Shown: in pieces, positions 15,468 to 24,381 of the stretch
Layout: each line of letters starts with the position of its first letter
Numbering within the stretch: the stretch's first letter is position 1
Assembly (NCBI RefSeq): GCF_900113045.1
Contig: NZ_FONY01000021.1
Coordinates: 1-64,000, forward strand
Direction: 5' to 3'
Origin: Thermoflexibacter ruber
GTDB lineage: Bacteria; Bacteroidota; Bacteroidia; Cytophagales; Thermoflexibacteraceae
DNA: 64,000 nucleotides
Notes under the pieces: model-generated
Databases searched by the model: none
Told to the model about the DNA's origin: nothing
Seen by the model: the letters and a program-made list of their open reading frames with translations, nothing else
Made by a program: the position numbers and the translations under genes

Positions 15468-16853
15468 ATGAAGTGGCTGTTTGCTCCTGTTTCTCCTGTC
15501 CCTTTAGCAATATTTCGCATTGGATTCGGCACGTTGATGCTTCTAAGCACCATTCGCTTTTGGCTAAAGGGCTGGATTGAAGAACTTTACATCAAGCCTA
15601 AGTTTTATTTTGCCTATTATGGATTTGAATGGGTAAAGCCCCTGCCTGCTTATGGCATGTATGTATTATTCTTTTTAGTGGGCTTGTCTGCCTTGCTGAT
15701 AGCTTTGGGCTTTTTCTATCGCATTTCAACCGTCGTATTTTTTTCTTCTTTTACCTACATCGAATTGATAGATAAAACCAACTATCTGAATCACTATTAT
15801 TTGATAAGCCTGTTGAGTTTTTTATTAGTTTTCCTTCCTGCTCATTGCCGCTTCTCGGTAGATGCTTGGCGTAGCCAAAAAGTTTACAGGAAAGAAATAC
15901 CTTCTATCTATTTGATAACTATTCAATTGCAGTTAGTTATTACTTATTTTTTTGCAGGAGTTGCTAAAATACATGCTGACTGGCTCTTAGAGGCTCTGCC
16001 TCTAAAAATATGGTTATCAGTAAAAACGGATTTGCCCGTTGCAGGGTGGTTTTTGCAGTTTCCTGAAACAGCCTATATATTTTCTTGGGCTGGAATGTTT
16101 TTTGACCTTTCTATTGGCTTTTTGCTATGGTGGAAAAAAGTACGAAGGGTTGCGTATCTCTTTGTGCTTATTTTTCATGTACTTACAGCTATTCTTTTCC
16201 CTCAAATAGGTCTATTCCCTTATATCATGATAGTCAGTACTTTAATTTTTTTCTCAGAAAAAGATTGGCAGTCCTTAGCCAAAAAGATTAATGAACTTCT
16301 TTTTTTTCATTCATCTTTTCAGAATAGAAGCTATCAACCAAATATAAATAAAGAGCAAAGATTAGAAACTACCTCGCTACAGCCATCACATTTTTTAGTG
16401 CAATACAAAGTTCTCAAAACTATTTTGTTTCTTCTTTATTTTGCGGTTCAGCTATTTTTGCCTTTTCGCTATTTGCTGTATCCCAATGATTTGTTTTGGA
16501 CAGAAGAGGGTTTCAGATTCTCTTGGCGGGTCATGCTGATAGAAAAGACAGGGATTGCTTTTTTTACTGTTAAAGACGCTATATTAGGGAAAAGCATAAA
16601 AATCAATAACCAAGGCTACCTCACCCCTTTGCAGGAAAAAATGATGAGTACCCAACCTGACATGATACTCCAATTCGCTCATTTTTTGGCAAATACTTAT
16701 CAACAAAAAGGTTTGCGAGAACCAGAGGTCTTTGTAGAGAGTTATGTTTCTCTCAATGGACGAAGTAGCCAACTTTTTATTAATCCTCACACAAACTTGG
16801 CAAAAGAAAGGGAAAGTTTTGCTCCTAAGCACTGGATTTTAGTTAAAAAATAG
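15468..16853 (+). CDS. HTTM/vitamin K-dependent gamma-carboxylase-like membrane protein
   Basis: 461 aa with several membrane segments. The segment DKTNYLNHYYLISLLSFLLVFLPAH (~102-126) parallels the NHxYL region of the vertebrate enzyme, and YFFAGVAKIHADWL (~160-173) contains a Lys (167) in the AGxxK-x-x-ADW context of the catalytic Lys of gamma-glutamyl carboxylase. This is the HTTM domain family; the bacterial homologues lack a proven substrate. It lies 8 bp behind menA, which makes the precursor of the quinone cofactor that such an enzyme would need in reduced form. A link is inference. The C-terminal ~170 residues are less conserved. Confidence 0.85.
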   Translation: MKWLFAPVSPVPLAIFRIGFGTLMLLSTIRFWLKGWIEELYIKPKFYFAYYGFEWVKPLPAYGMYVLFFLVGLSALLIALGFFYRISTVVFFSSFTYIELIDKTNYLNHYYLISLLSFLLVFLPAHCRFSVDAWRSQKVYRKEIPSIYLITIQLQLVITYFFAGVAKIHADWLLEALPLKIWLSVKTDLPVAGWFLQFPETAYIFSWAGMFFDLSIGFLLWWKKVRRVAYLFVLIFHVLTAILFPQIGLFPYIMIVSTLIFFSEKDWQSLAKKINELLFFHSSFQNRSYQPNINKEQRLETTSLQPSHFLVQYKVLKTILFLLYFAVQLFLPFRYLLYPNDLFWTEEGFRFSWRVMLIEKTGIAFFTVKDAILGKSIKINNQGYLTPLQEKMMSTQPDMILQFAHFLANTYQQKGLREPEVFVESYVSLNGRSSQLFINPHTNLAKERESFAPKHWILVKK

Positions 16854-16962
16854 AGATATACCTATACTGTAAAATAAATCGTTTATTTCTGTCTAATTTT
16901 GTACTATCAGCAAGGAAATTTTAGCTTTGCTTTCTCTTAGGATAAATAACATCAAAACTACT

Positions 16963-17358
16963 ATGTCTTTTCTTTTCAAATATGGCATTAATCTGCTCAA
17001 AATGCTGGGAAGTTTTATTTTTGCGTGGAGAGGCATTCGCATCACGGTCAAAGAAGAAAATAACATGAAAGTCCATGCGGTTGCGGCTGTGCTGGTCGTA
17101 GGTGTAGCTTTTTTTTTCCAAATTTCTATGACAGACTGGGCGATTTTACTGTTAGTGATAGGCATGGTTTGGACGGCGGAGATTTTCAACAGTGCCTTTG
17201 AGCGTTTGGTAGATATGGTTTCACCAGACTTTAACCCCAAGGCAGGCATTATCAAAGACATGGCGGCGGGAGCGGTGTTAGTAAGTGCTATCGTTGCAGT
17301 TGTGGTTGGCGTGCTGATTTTTTGGAAATATGTAGCGGCATGGGTAACAAGTTGGTAA
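16963..17358 (+). CDS. dgkA: Diacylglycerol kinase family protein (DgkA-like)
   Basis: 131 aa from the ATG at 16963; a TTG at 16927 would add 12 unrelated residues. Three hydrophobic segments and the DgkA motif EIFNSAFERLVDMVSPDFNPKAGIIKDMAAGAVL, with the conserved Glu and Lys, support a small membrane lipid kinase that phosphorylates diacylglycerol or undecaprenol. The N-terminal GSFIFAWRGIRITVKEENNMKVH amphipathic stretch also fits the family. Confidence 0.92.
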   Translation: MSFLFKYGINLLKMLGSFIFAWRGIRITVKEENNMKVHAVAAVLVVGVAFFFQISMTDWAILLLVIGMVWTAEIFNSAFERLVDMVSPDFNPKAGIIKDMAAGAVLVSAIVAVVVGVLIFWKYVAAWVTSW

Positions 17359-17487
17359 ACTGTTACTTACCAATTAGCTTGTTGCTTTGTGTGAAGTTAA
17401 AATTGTTGGTAGGTAAAGGTCAGATTAAATCTCTATTAGAAAATGCCTTTGATGACTTTTATCATTTATTTTCCACTTAGCGTTTCC

Positions 17488-17495
17488 TATCTTTG
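17488..17495 (+). promoter_or_regulatory. Bacteroidota-type -7 box TATCTTTG
   Basis: TATCTTTG fits TAnnTTTG and lies 45 bp before the ATG at 17541. It overlaps the alternative start at 17493, which argues for the shorter reading of the stress-protein gene. Confidence 0.5.
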
Positions 17496-17540
17496 ATAAG
17501 CAATAAAAATTTATTTTCATCAACACTAACCTCGTACATC

Positions 17541-18035
17541 ATGGAAACACTCAATTCAACAGTAGGTATTTATAAATCTCATAAAAAAGCAGTACAAGCA
17601 GTAAAGGAACTTCAAGAATCAGGTTTTCCAATAGAAAAAATCTCTTTGCTTGGCAGTGCCAAAATAGAAGATGACCACTTGCACGTCATTGACAATGAAA
17701 CTATTTTTGATACCGTAGCCGCTACAGGCTCAGTATTAGGGACTATCTTAGGAGCATTAGCAGGAATGAGCATCATAGCCGTTCCGGGAATAGGTTTGCT
17801 CTACGCCGCAGGAGCATTAGTAGGGGCAGTAGGCGGGCTTTCTATCGGTTCTATTAGTGGAGGCATTGCTGGGGCATTGCTTGCCTTAGGAGTTGGGAAA
17901 GATGGCATTTTACTTTACAAAGAGCATTTGAAAGAGGGCAAGTTTTTAGTGGTAGTGCATGGAACGCAAGACGATGTGGACAAAGCACATGAAATTTTAG
18001 AAAAGACAGAATATCACGAAATCAATAAGCACTAA
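17541..18035 (+). CDS. General-stress-protein-like (YflT/GSP17M-type) protein
   Basis: 164 aa from ATG 17541. The N-terminal ~65 residues (TVGIYKSHKKAVQAVKELQESGFPIEKISLLG) are the general-stress-protein 17M/YflT domain. Then a long Gly/Ala-rich hydrophobic region (~75-130, with GTILGALAGMS and GLSIGSISGG) forms membrane-inserting or hairpin helices, and a short C-terminal domain repeats the ferredoxin-like fold (KFLVVVHGTQDDVDKAHEIL). This layout is common in stress-linked proteins; exact function is unknown. Confidence 0.82.
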   Translation: METLNSTVGIYKSHKKAVQAVKELQESGFPIEKISLLGSAKIEDDHLHVIDNETIFDTVAATGSVLGTILGALAGMSIIAVPGIGLLYAAGALVGAVGGLSIGSISGGIAGALLALGVGKDGILLYKEHLKEGKFLVVVHGTQDDVDKAHEILEKTEYHEINKH

Positions 18036-18057
18036 GTTGCTCATTTTATTAAAATTT

Positions 18058-18092
18058 AAGCCTGTTAGTATAGAAAAACTAACAGGCTTTTT
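18058..18092. terminator. Bidirectional rho-independent terminator
   Basis: Arms AAGCCTGTTAGT (18058-18069) and ACTAACAGGCTT (18078-18089) form a 12-bp stem with an 8-nt loop and a T-run on the plus strand. It separates convergent genes ending at 18035 and 18115. Confidence 0.88.
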
Positions 18093-18114
18093 GAATCATA
18101 AGTAAGCAAACTAT

Positions 18115-18705
18115 CTACCTTACCAATACAAACCTAATTTTTTTCATCATTGTGCTGGTTTGCATTTCCTTGCAAATACCATTTTCGTATAAGTAATAAT
18201 TTTTATCTCCATTAGGCAAAGTTAGCTCGTATTTGTGAGAGGCTATCTCTTTGATAATACCAAAGTTAGCGTGCCTTTCCATAAAAATCTGTCTTACTTC
18301 CTGTGGCTCGTGGTGATAAAGCATAGCAACGCTGTAATAAATAGGTTCTTTTACTATTTTTTTTATCTCATCTTTTTTTATTTCGTATTGATTATCAACA
18401 AAGAAAGTTTTTGTACAGCCCTTTATCTTGCCATTTACTTTCTCATTGGCACAAGCCTCCCAAAGTTGATTTTGGCGAAACTTGCTTTCAATGGTACTGC
18501 TAATCTCCCAAAACATAAAATCAATCTGAGTTTTCATGCTAAAAACACACTCCTGCTCGGCAGATAGGATTTTTTCCACACACAAACTTCCTGCTTGCCT
18601 GTCCCCAATCCAAATTAGGTATTGCAGGCGGTTTGTTTCTTTTTTATGAGGCATGAAGGCTGTCAATAAAATAACCATCATGCCGTTGAAAAATAATTTA
18701 GTCAT
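18115..18705 (-). CDS. DUF6134-like secreted protein
   Basis: 196 aa with a hydrophobic N-terminal segment (FFNGMMVILLTAFM) that may be a signal. The C-terminal part with YYSVAMLYHHEPQEVRQIFMERHANFGIIKEI and LTLPNGDKNYYLYENGICKEM matches the DUF6134 pattern known in Bacteroidota. The role is unknown. It shares a terminator with the convergent stress gene. Confidence 0.7.
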   Translation of the reverse strand: MTKLFFNGMMVILLTAFMPHKKETNRLQYLIWIGDRQAGSLCVEKILSAEQECVFSMKTQIDFMFWEISSTIESKFRQNQLWEACANEKVNGKIKGCTKTFFVDNQYEIKKDEIKKIVKEPIYYSVAMLYHHEPQEVRQIFMERHANFGIIKEIASHKYELTLPNGDKNYYLYENGICKEMQTSTMMKKIRFVLVR

Positions 18706-18870
18706 CGTATTTTTAGCTTTAAGTATTTATTTTCTACAAACCACCTTATCACTTTTTTATATTGGCACAATATCAATCATTTAGTTTTAGGGCAAACCCC
18801 TGCAAGGCAACTTTTTATTGCAGAGATTTGCTTTTATAAATAATTGGAGAATAAGACTTTAAAGAGATTG

Positions 18871-19527
18871 CTAAAATTTTCCAAAAGAAAATCCAAACTG
18901 CAAAGTAGGTGCGCTTAGGTCTTTGTTGGGGTTGATACTAAAGGTTTCTTTACCTGACATGAAGCTATAGCCCACTCCTGCAAAAGCCTGCATCCAGCGA
19001 AAAACATTGACTTCTACGTTTAGCATAGGATTCACCATGTAAAAAGCTTGGGAAACTTCTGCATCATGGTAGCGGCTATTGTAGTACTTTTCATTAATCA
19101 TAAACGCTCCTCCTATTTTTGTGCTAAAATTGAGGTGAACCAATTTAGTGGGGAAAAACTTGTAACCAATCAGCCCTCCAGTTTGAATCAGGCGAATGTT
19201 GCGATTGTCCGTAGTAATGCTGCCATTGCCCAAAGTGCTGATGTCAGTGGGAGAGAGCGAGGTCATACCATAAATACCAATATAAAAACTACGATTGAAA
19301 AGTAATCCGCCTTCTGCACCAATGGAATAAAAACTACGTATCTTGTCATTTTTAGCCAAATTTACCTGATTGATTAGCGAGCCAAAACCCGTAACGCGAG
19401 ACTTGCCAGAGAATAAAGTCTGTATTCTTTCGCTGTCTTGGGCATGAGCAAAGGAAGCCACAACGAGTAGATTAAGAGCAAGGATAAAAATTTGATTTTT
19501 GACGAAAAAGTTTTTTAAAGTTTTCAT
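18871..19527 (-). CDS. Outer-membrane beta-barrel-like protein
   Basis: 218 aa with a signal peptide (LALNLLVVASFAHAQ). The mature part has alternating aromatic/polar beta strands (SIGAEGGLLFNRSFYIGIYGMTSL, GVGYSFMSGKE, FGFSFGKF) and ends with a C-terminal Phe, so it is probably a small outer-membrane barrel. No specific family is recognised. It is divergent from the ECF sigma gene. Confidence 0.72.
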   Translation of the reverse strand: MKTLKNFFVKNQIFILALNLLVVASFAHAQDSERIQTLFSGKSRVTGFGSLINQVNLAKNDKIRSFYSIGAEGGLLFNRSFYIGIYGMTSLSPTDISTLGNGSITTDNRNIRLIQTGGLIGYKFFPTKLVHLNFSTKIGGAFMINEKYYNSRYHDAEVSQAFYMVNPMLNVEVNVFRWMQAFAGVGYSFMSGKETFSINPNKDLSAPTLQFGFSFGKF

Positions 19528-19828
19528 TGAATTAAAAAAGTTTAAGTTTTCTATAAATTAATTTGATGATGAAATAGTAGCATTTTACTGTTTTCATTGC
19601 TAAGACAAATCAAGATGTACTTACCCCTATGCCTCCTGCATTTTTTTTGAAAATAATTTTTCTTGGTAAACTCAATAGGGGTAAAAGCCTTTTCGCTTGT
19701 CTTAGAGATATAGCAGGAAAGTTGTTTTTTGAATCAGAAAAACTAATTTTGTGGTATGTAGTGAAATGCTCTGTTAGGAGTTATAAAACTCTAATAGCGA
19801 TTTATACTACTATTTTAAAACCTCAAAA
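19528..19828. other. Intergenic region with a long inverted repeat upstream of the sigma gene
   Basis: A perfect 10-bp inverted repeat, TTACCCCTAT (19621-19630) and ATAGGGGTAA (19675-19684), has a 44-nt centre and lies between the divergent barrel gene and the sigma-factor promoter. It may be an operator or loop; the role is unknown. No coding frame is credible here. Confidence 0.5.
19722..19751 (+). promoter_or_regulatory. Promoter of the ECF sigma gene
   Basis: A TTG at 19722-19724 followed after 19 nt by TAATTTTG (19744-19751) fits the Bacteroidota TTG/TAnnTTTG housekeeping promoter, 77 bp before the sigma start. Confidence 0.6.
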
Positions 19829-20401
19829 ATGCAAGCTACTGATTCCACAATTATTACTGCTATCCAAAAAGGTGATGAGCGAGCTTTTGAAAAGATTTTT
19901 CGCGAGTATTATGAAAAACTTTGCCATTATGCCTATTCCTTCCTTAGAGATATGGACGAAGCGGAGGAGATGGTGCAGGGCATTTTTCATTACTATTGGG
20001 AGAAGCGGGAAAGTCTGGAAATTACGACTTCTCTCAAATCGTACCTCTACAAGATGGTGTATAATCGCTGTCTGAATGTGAAAAAACACGAAAAGGTAAA
20101 AGCAGAACACCAAAAGCATACGATGGTGGATTTTCGTCAAAGTCCCAGCTATGCTTCTGACGTAGCAGAAAGACAGGAACTTGAAAAACAAATAGATAAG
20201 GCAATAGAAAGTCTGCCAGAGCAGTGCCGCCTCATCTTCAAAATGAGTCGCTTTGAAGAACTGAAGTACAGCGAAATAGCCGAACACTTGGGCATTTCGC
20301 CTAAAACAGTGGAGAATCAGATGGGAAAGGCTTTAAAGCTGCTAAGACAACAGTTGATTGAGTATTTGACGATTGCGCTCTGGGTAGTTATGAATGTATA
20401 A
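19829..20401 (+). CDS. ECF-type RNA polymerase sigma-70 factor
   Basis: 190 aa. Region 2 is at ~20-85 (FEKIFREYYEKLCHYAYSFLRDMDEAEEMVQGIFHYYWEKRE) and region 4 at ~120-175 (ALESLPEQCRLIFKMSRFEELKYSEIAEHLGISPKTVENQMGKALKLL in substance). This is the Bacteroidota ECF group paired with FecR-type anti-sigma factors. The FecR gene lies 454 bp downstream with a STN protein after it, so it probably answers an extracellular or surface signal passed through FecR. ATG 19829 precedes the conserved TIITAIQKGDERAFE start. Confidence 0.93.
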   Translation: MQATDSTIITAIQKGDERAFEKIFREYYEKLCHYAYSFLRDMDEAEEMVQGIFHYYWEKRESLEITTSLKSYLYKMVYNRCLNVKKHEKVKAEHQKHTMVDFRQSPSYASDVAERQELEKQIDKAIESLPEQCRLIFKMSRFEELKYSEIAEHLGISPKTVENQMGKALKLLRQQLIEYLTIALWVVMNV

Positions 20402-20854
20402 TTAGGAATCTGGAATGAATACAAATTATAAATGATGAATTATAAATTATTGTTTTTTAATAAGTTATAAACTAATCAAAGTTCCAGAGGGATGACAGCT
20501 TTGTAGAAATTAAGGTTGTAACATTTTGATTAAAGTCCCAGAGGGACGAAACCTATTTTGACCATTCCCTTTTGCTATGCACGTGATAACACGTGTAGAG
20601 TGGGAATAGATAATATTTTATGTGAAAACACATGAAATACAAATAATTATGATATATGTATTTCTTGTTTTTAAATCGCTCTTGTTTTAAAGGTATGATT
20701 CGATCTAATATGGACTGCGGTAACAGTGGCTTTAATTTTGAATTATTAGCCAAATGATTTGATGACAGCAAGTTTTAAAAATATAACAAAAAATATTGTT
20801 AGTGAACAATTAGCAATATTCTAACTCTCAACCTTTTAAATTTACTTTTAACCA
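20402..20854. other. Intergenic region between sigma and FecR genes
   Basis: This 453-bp AT-rich gap has no coding frame. It holds two diverged copies of a short motif, GTTCCAGAGGGATGA near 20481 and GTCCCAGAGGGACGA near 20535, which recall a dispersed intergenic repeat, and the palindromic CACGTGATAACACGTG near 20580-20596. Such a gap is unusual in a sigma/FecR pair and suggests FecR has its own promoter. Confidence 0.5.
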
Positions 20855-21844
20855 TTGGAAAAACAGACACCCATAGTAAATGACGACCTGATTGCCAAGT
20901 TTTTGGCGGGAGAGGCAGATAATACCGAAAGCGAGGCGGTGAATGACTGGATTTTGGAATCAGAAAAGAACGAAAATTACTTTTTTGAGGCTCAAAAGAC
21001 GTGGGAGAAAGCAAGTAGGAGCAGGAACTTCCGAAAGGTTAATACTGATGCCGCATGGCAGAAGTGGCAAAGCAAAGAGGCAAAAGTGGTGCAGCTAAAA
21101 CCTAAGCGAACTGCTGTACCTTTCATGCAAATTGCCGCCGCAGTAGTGCTTTTGCTTGGGGTAAGTACAATTTGGTATTTAGTTACTAAGCAAAATATTG
21201 AGCAAGTAGCTTTTGTTACCAAAGAAAAGGTAGATTCGCTTTTGTTGGCTGACGGTACGCAGGTTTTTGTAAATAGAGAAAGTAAGATTACCTATCCCAA
21301 AGAGTTTTCTGGGAAAAAGCGTAGGGTAAAGTTGGAAGGAGAAGCCTTCTTCCAAGTCCAATCTGATAAAGAAAAGCCTTTTGTGGTAGAAACACAAAGT
21401 ACTGAAATTCAAGTAGTAGGTACAGCTTTTAATGTAAAATCTACCTTTGCTCTCCAAAGGACAGAAGTAGTTGTTCAGGAAGGAAAAGTATTGGTCAGAA
21501 GCGGCAAAGATAGCCTTTATCTGAACGCAGGAGAGCAGGTTACAGTAGAAAAAGATAAGATTCAAAGAAAAGAAAGCATACAAGATAAAAATTTTCTTGC
21601 TTACAAAACACGCTTATTAGTTTTTGAGAAAACAAGTTTAAATGAGGTAATCGCAAAGATTAATGCCTTGTATGCTACAGAGATAATTTTAAAAAATAAG
21701 GCATTAGGAAACTGCCCCATCACAGTTACTTTTGATGATGCAAGTATAGAAGAAATCATAGATATTATTACACAAACGCATCAGGGCTTGCGGGTAAGCA
21801 AGGAAGGAAAGCGTTTTGTTTTTGAAGGAGAGCGGTGTGAGTAA
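20855..21844 (+). CDS. FecR-family anti-sigma/sensor protein
   Basis: 329 aa; the only in-frame start before the conserved N-terminus is TTG 20855, because a stop codon lies at 20849-20851. The N-terminal cytoplasmic anti-sigma part (LIAKFLAGEADNTESEAVNDWI) is followed by one membrane helix (~89-110), then the FecR domain (~118-215, with LLADGTQVFVNRESKITYPKEF and EGEAFFQV) and a C-terminal DUF4974-type domain (~255-325). It would hold the ECF sigma factor inactive and relay a periplasmic signal. The STN protein follows. Confidence 0.9.
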   Translation: MEKQTPIVNDDLIAKFLAGEADNTESEAVNDWILESEKNENYFFEAQKTWEKASRSRNFRKVNTDAAWQKWQSKEAKVVQLKPKRTAVPFMQIAAAVVLLLGVSTIWYLVTKQNIEQVAFVTKEKVDSLLLADGTQVFVNRESKITYPKEFSGKKRRVKLEGEAFFQVQSDKEKPFVVETQSTEIQVVGTAFNVKSTFALQRTEVVVQEGKVLVRSGKDSLYLNAGEQVTVEKDKIQRKESIQDKNFLAYKTRLLVFEKTSLNEVIAKINALYATEIILKNKALGNCPITVTFDDASIEEIIDIITQTHQGLRVSKEGKRFVFEGERCE

Positions 21845-21965
21845 ATGTTTTTGGCTATATGAGTAGGCTTTCTAATTGGTTTTTATAGATTTGCAAGAAT
21901 TTGCATATCTTCCTCACTTAACTTACGCCTTTTTAGCTGTGAGAACTCTTTACGATGCGATAAAA

Positions 21966-23858
21966 ATGTTCAGACTTTATATTGTTATCTTGCTATTATT
22001 TTTTTGTTTTCTATCACCATCCAATACCTTTGCCCAAACTTCTATTTTAGAAAAAAATATTTCTTTGGAAGTTCGTAATGAGCCTATTAGCGAGGTACTT
22101 AAAAAGATTTCCCAACAAGGTAACTTTATTTTTTCTTATAATCCATCAGTCATAGAAGTAAGTAAGACTGTTTCGTTCTCAGCAAACGCAAAGACCATCA
22201 GGGAGGTTTTGCAGCTTATTTTCCAAGAAAAAGTAAGGTACAAGGAAAAAGGAAAATATTTGATTTTGCAAAGAGCAGAAGAAGATGAAAATAGCAAATA
22301 TTTCTTTATCTCTGGCTACGTGCTTGACTACCAAACAGGGAAAAAACTTGCCCAAGCCAGTGTATATGAGCCTCTTACTTTTGCCTCAGCGGTAAGTAAT
22401 GAGTATGGTTATTATCAAATCAAGTTATTAAGCAAGCAAACACAAGTTACCATAAAGGCAGTAAAACAAGACTATCAAGAGCAAGATTTGGTAGTAGAAA
22501 CGAAAAAAAATCAAAACCTCAACATCATTCTTTCGCCCCAAACCACCAATGCTATCCAAGTAGCTGAAATTCGTAAGCAAGATAGCCTTACGATAAGGCA
22601 AGCAAACCCCAACCTACCCGATTCTATTGTAATCCAAATGGTAGAGATTAAGCAAAAAGAAAGAGAATCTTTGGCAGCACGCTTAAAGTCTTCATTATCC
22701 AACTTTCTTACTTCTGCCAACCAGAAAATTAATGCTCTTAATATCAAAAATGTGTTGAGCAAAGAGTGGCAGGTGGGTTTAGTACCTTACCTAAGCACCA
22801 ATCAGTTGATGGGAAATACAGAAGTGGGCTTTTCTCTGAACCTAATTGCAGGTAATAATGCGGGGGTAAAAAAAGCAGAACTGGGCGGTGTAGTTAATAT
22901 AGTGGGGAATAACGTTGAGGGGGTGCAGGTGGCAGGCGTACTCAATCTGGTAGGAAAACAAGTAAAAGGCGTACAGATAGCAGGTACGGGTAATATCGTA
23001 GGTGGAGAGGTTGGCTATATCCAAGCGGGAGGACTATTCAACATTAATAAAGGCAGCATGACAGGAGCGCAGATAAGTGGCTTATTTAACTTGAATGCAA
23101 AATCGCAGATTGGTTTTCAGGCGGCAGGCTTATTCAATTCCAATGGGAAAGAAATAGGCGAAGGCATACAAGTGGCAGGTTTGTCCAACTTCCAATTTGG
23201 AAGATATGAAGGTGTCCAAATCAGTGGCTTGCTTAACTTTGTATCTGGCGAGTTTGAGGGTGTGCAAATAAGTGGGCTTGTGAACTATGCCAAAAAAGTA
23301 AGTACGGGTGCTCAGATTGGTGTTTTTAACTATGCTGATTCTGTGGGTACTTTGATTCCTATTGGTTTGTTTAGCTATATCCGCAGAGGAGGCTATCACC
23401 CCTTAGAGTTCTCTGTCAATGAGATGGAATTTACCAATCTTACTTTTAAAACAGGAGTTAGAAAATTTTATACCATACTCACAGTAGGAATGCAACCGCA
23501 CCAAGTAGCCAAACGCTTGTGGCACTTTGGTTATGGCGTAGGCACTTACTGGACTCTGAACAATAGCTTGGCGGTCAATTTGGATTTGACAGTGCATCAA
23601 ATTAACCAAGATAGCTTTAGCCGATATGTGAACCTGCTTAATAGGGCAAGCCTTGCTCTGGAAGTGCGAGGCAGGTGGCTTGGGTTTGCTATTGGTCCTG
23701 CTTGGAATCTTTTGATTACAGATACAAGCAACCCTAATTATCAAACTATATTTGATGACTTTCCTCAATTTTCGCTTGGCAAAAACGAAACTGTAAATTC
23801 AGGATTTAGGGTAAGGTCTTGGGTAGGGTTGCAGGCGGCAGTAAGAATGGGGAAGTGA
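21966..23858 (+). CDS. STN-domain surface protein with repetitive beta-helix-like region
   Basis: 630 aa from ATG 21966, which starts a signal peptide (LYIVILLLFFCFLSPSNTFAQ). An STN (secretin/TonB N-terminal) domain (~30-105: LEVRNEPISEVLKKISQQGNF) follows, then a carboxypeptidase-regulatory-like domain (~115-190: ISGYVLDYQTGKKLAQASVYEP). The central part (~290-470) has about ten repeats of ~20 aa with the pattern GVQVAGVLNLVG / GAQISGLFNL, like LA_2272-type surface repeats. The C-terminal part is beta-rich, perhaps a barrel. It is the expected outer-membrane partner of the sigma/FecR pair but is not a TonB receptor. Confidence 0.85.
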   Translation: MFRLYIVILLLFFCFLSPSNTFAQTSILEKNISLEVRNEPISEVLKKISQQGNFIFSYNPSVIEVSKTVSFSANAKTIREVLQLIFQEKVRYKEKGKYLILQRAEEDENSKYFFISGYVLDYQTGKKLAQASVYEPLTFASAVSNEYGYYQIKLLSKQTQVTIKAVKQDYQEQDLVVETKKNQNLNIILSPQTTNAIQVAEIRKQDSLTIRQANPNLPDSIVIQMVEIKQKERESLAARLKSSLSNFLTSANQKINALNIKNVLSKEWQVGLVPYLSTNQLMGNTEVGFSLNLIAGNNAGVKKAELGGVVNIVGNNVEGVQVAGVLNLVGKQVKGVQIAGTGNIVGGEVGYIQAGGLFNINKGSMTGAQISGLFNLNAKSQIGFQAAGLFNSNGKEIGEGIQVAGLSNFQFGRYEGVQISGLLNFVSGEFEGVQISGLVNYAKKVSTGAQIGVFNYADSVGTLIPIGLFSYIRRGGYHPLEFSVNEMEFTNLTFKTGVRKFYTILTVGMQPHQVAKRLWHFGYGVGTYWTLNNSLAVNLDLTVHQINQDSFSRYVNLLNRASLALEVRGRWLGFAIGPAWNLLITDTSNPNYQTIFDDFPQFSLGKNETVNSGFRVRSWVGLQAAVRMGK

Positions 23859-24147
23859 GTGAAAAATTTTTGTCAGTGCAGAAATAATAAAAAAGGTTTT
23901 CTGACACTTTCTGTGTAAAACTTATGTAACCGATGGACTTTAGTGTGCCATTAACTAACACCTTAGGTGTACTATTTTTGTAGGAAATAATGAATAAAAC
24001 CGCGTAGCGGTGGCATATTTCACGCCTACAGCGTTGCTGTATGCTGGATTTGCTCTTTTCTACAAAGATGACAGCCCTACGGGCTTAAAGTTACACATGG
24101 TATTGTTCATTGGCTAACTTCACAAAAAGTGTCAAAGAACCATAAAA
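23859..24147. other. Intergenic region with small hairpins, no gene
   Basis: Two short palindromes occur: ACCGC/GCGGT around 23999-24011 (loop GTA) and TACAGC/GCTGTA at 24027-24041 (loop GTT). The sequence between them resembles a dispersed Bacteroidota intergenic repeat. No coding frame is supported. Confidence 0.5.
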
Positions 24148-24177
24148 AAACCCTTACGAAAAAAATCGCAAAGGCTT
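24148..24177 (-). terminator. Terminator of the tRNA-fMet gene
   Basis: On the minus strand the arms AAGCCTTTGCGA (24177-24166) and TCGTAAGGGTTT (24159-24148) pair in full when G-U pairs are allowed, followed by a long T-run. It lies 12 bp past the tRNA. Confidence 0.72.
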
Positions 24178-24188
24178 TTTTGGATTAG

Positions 24189-24261
<73 letters not shown>

Positions 24262-24310
24262 ATATGGAATATTTGAAACTGTTTTTGTGATACATTTTCA
24301 AATAGTGGTG

Positions 24311-24341
24311 CAAAGATACAAGGATTTATTGTAAAAAGCAA
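24311..24341 (-). promoter_or_regulatory. Promoter of tRNA-fMet
   Basis: On the minus strand, TTG (24341-24339), 20 nt, then TATCTTTG (24318-24311) is an exact Bacteroidota promoter, 49 bp before the tRNA. It overlaps a plus-strand TAACTTTG (24342-24349) that could serve era. Confidence 0.72.
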
Positions 24342-24381
24342 TAACTTTGTAAAATTTTTAAAAAATAGAGAAAATTGTGGC

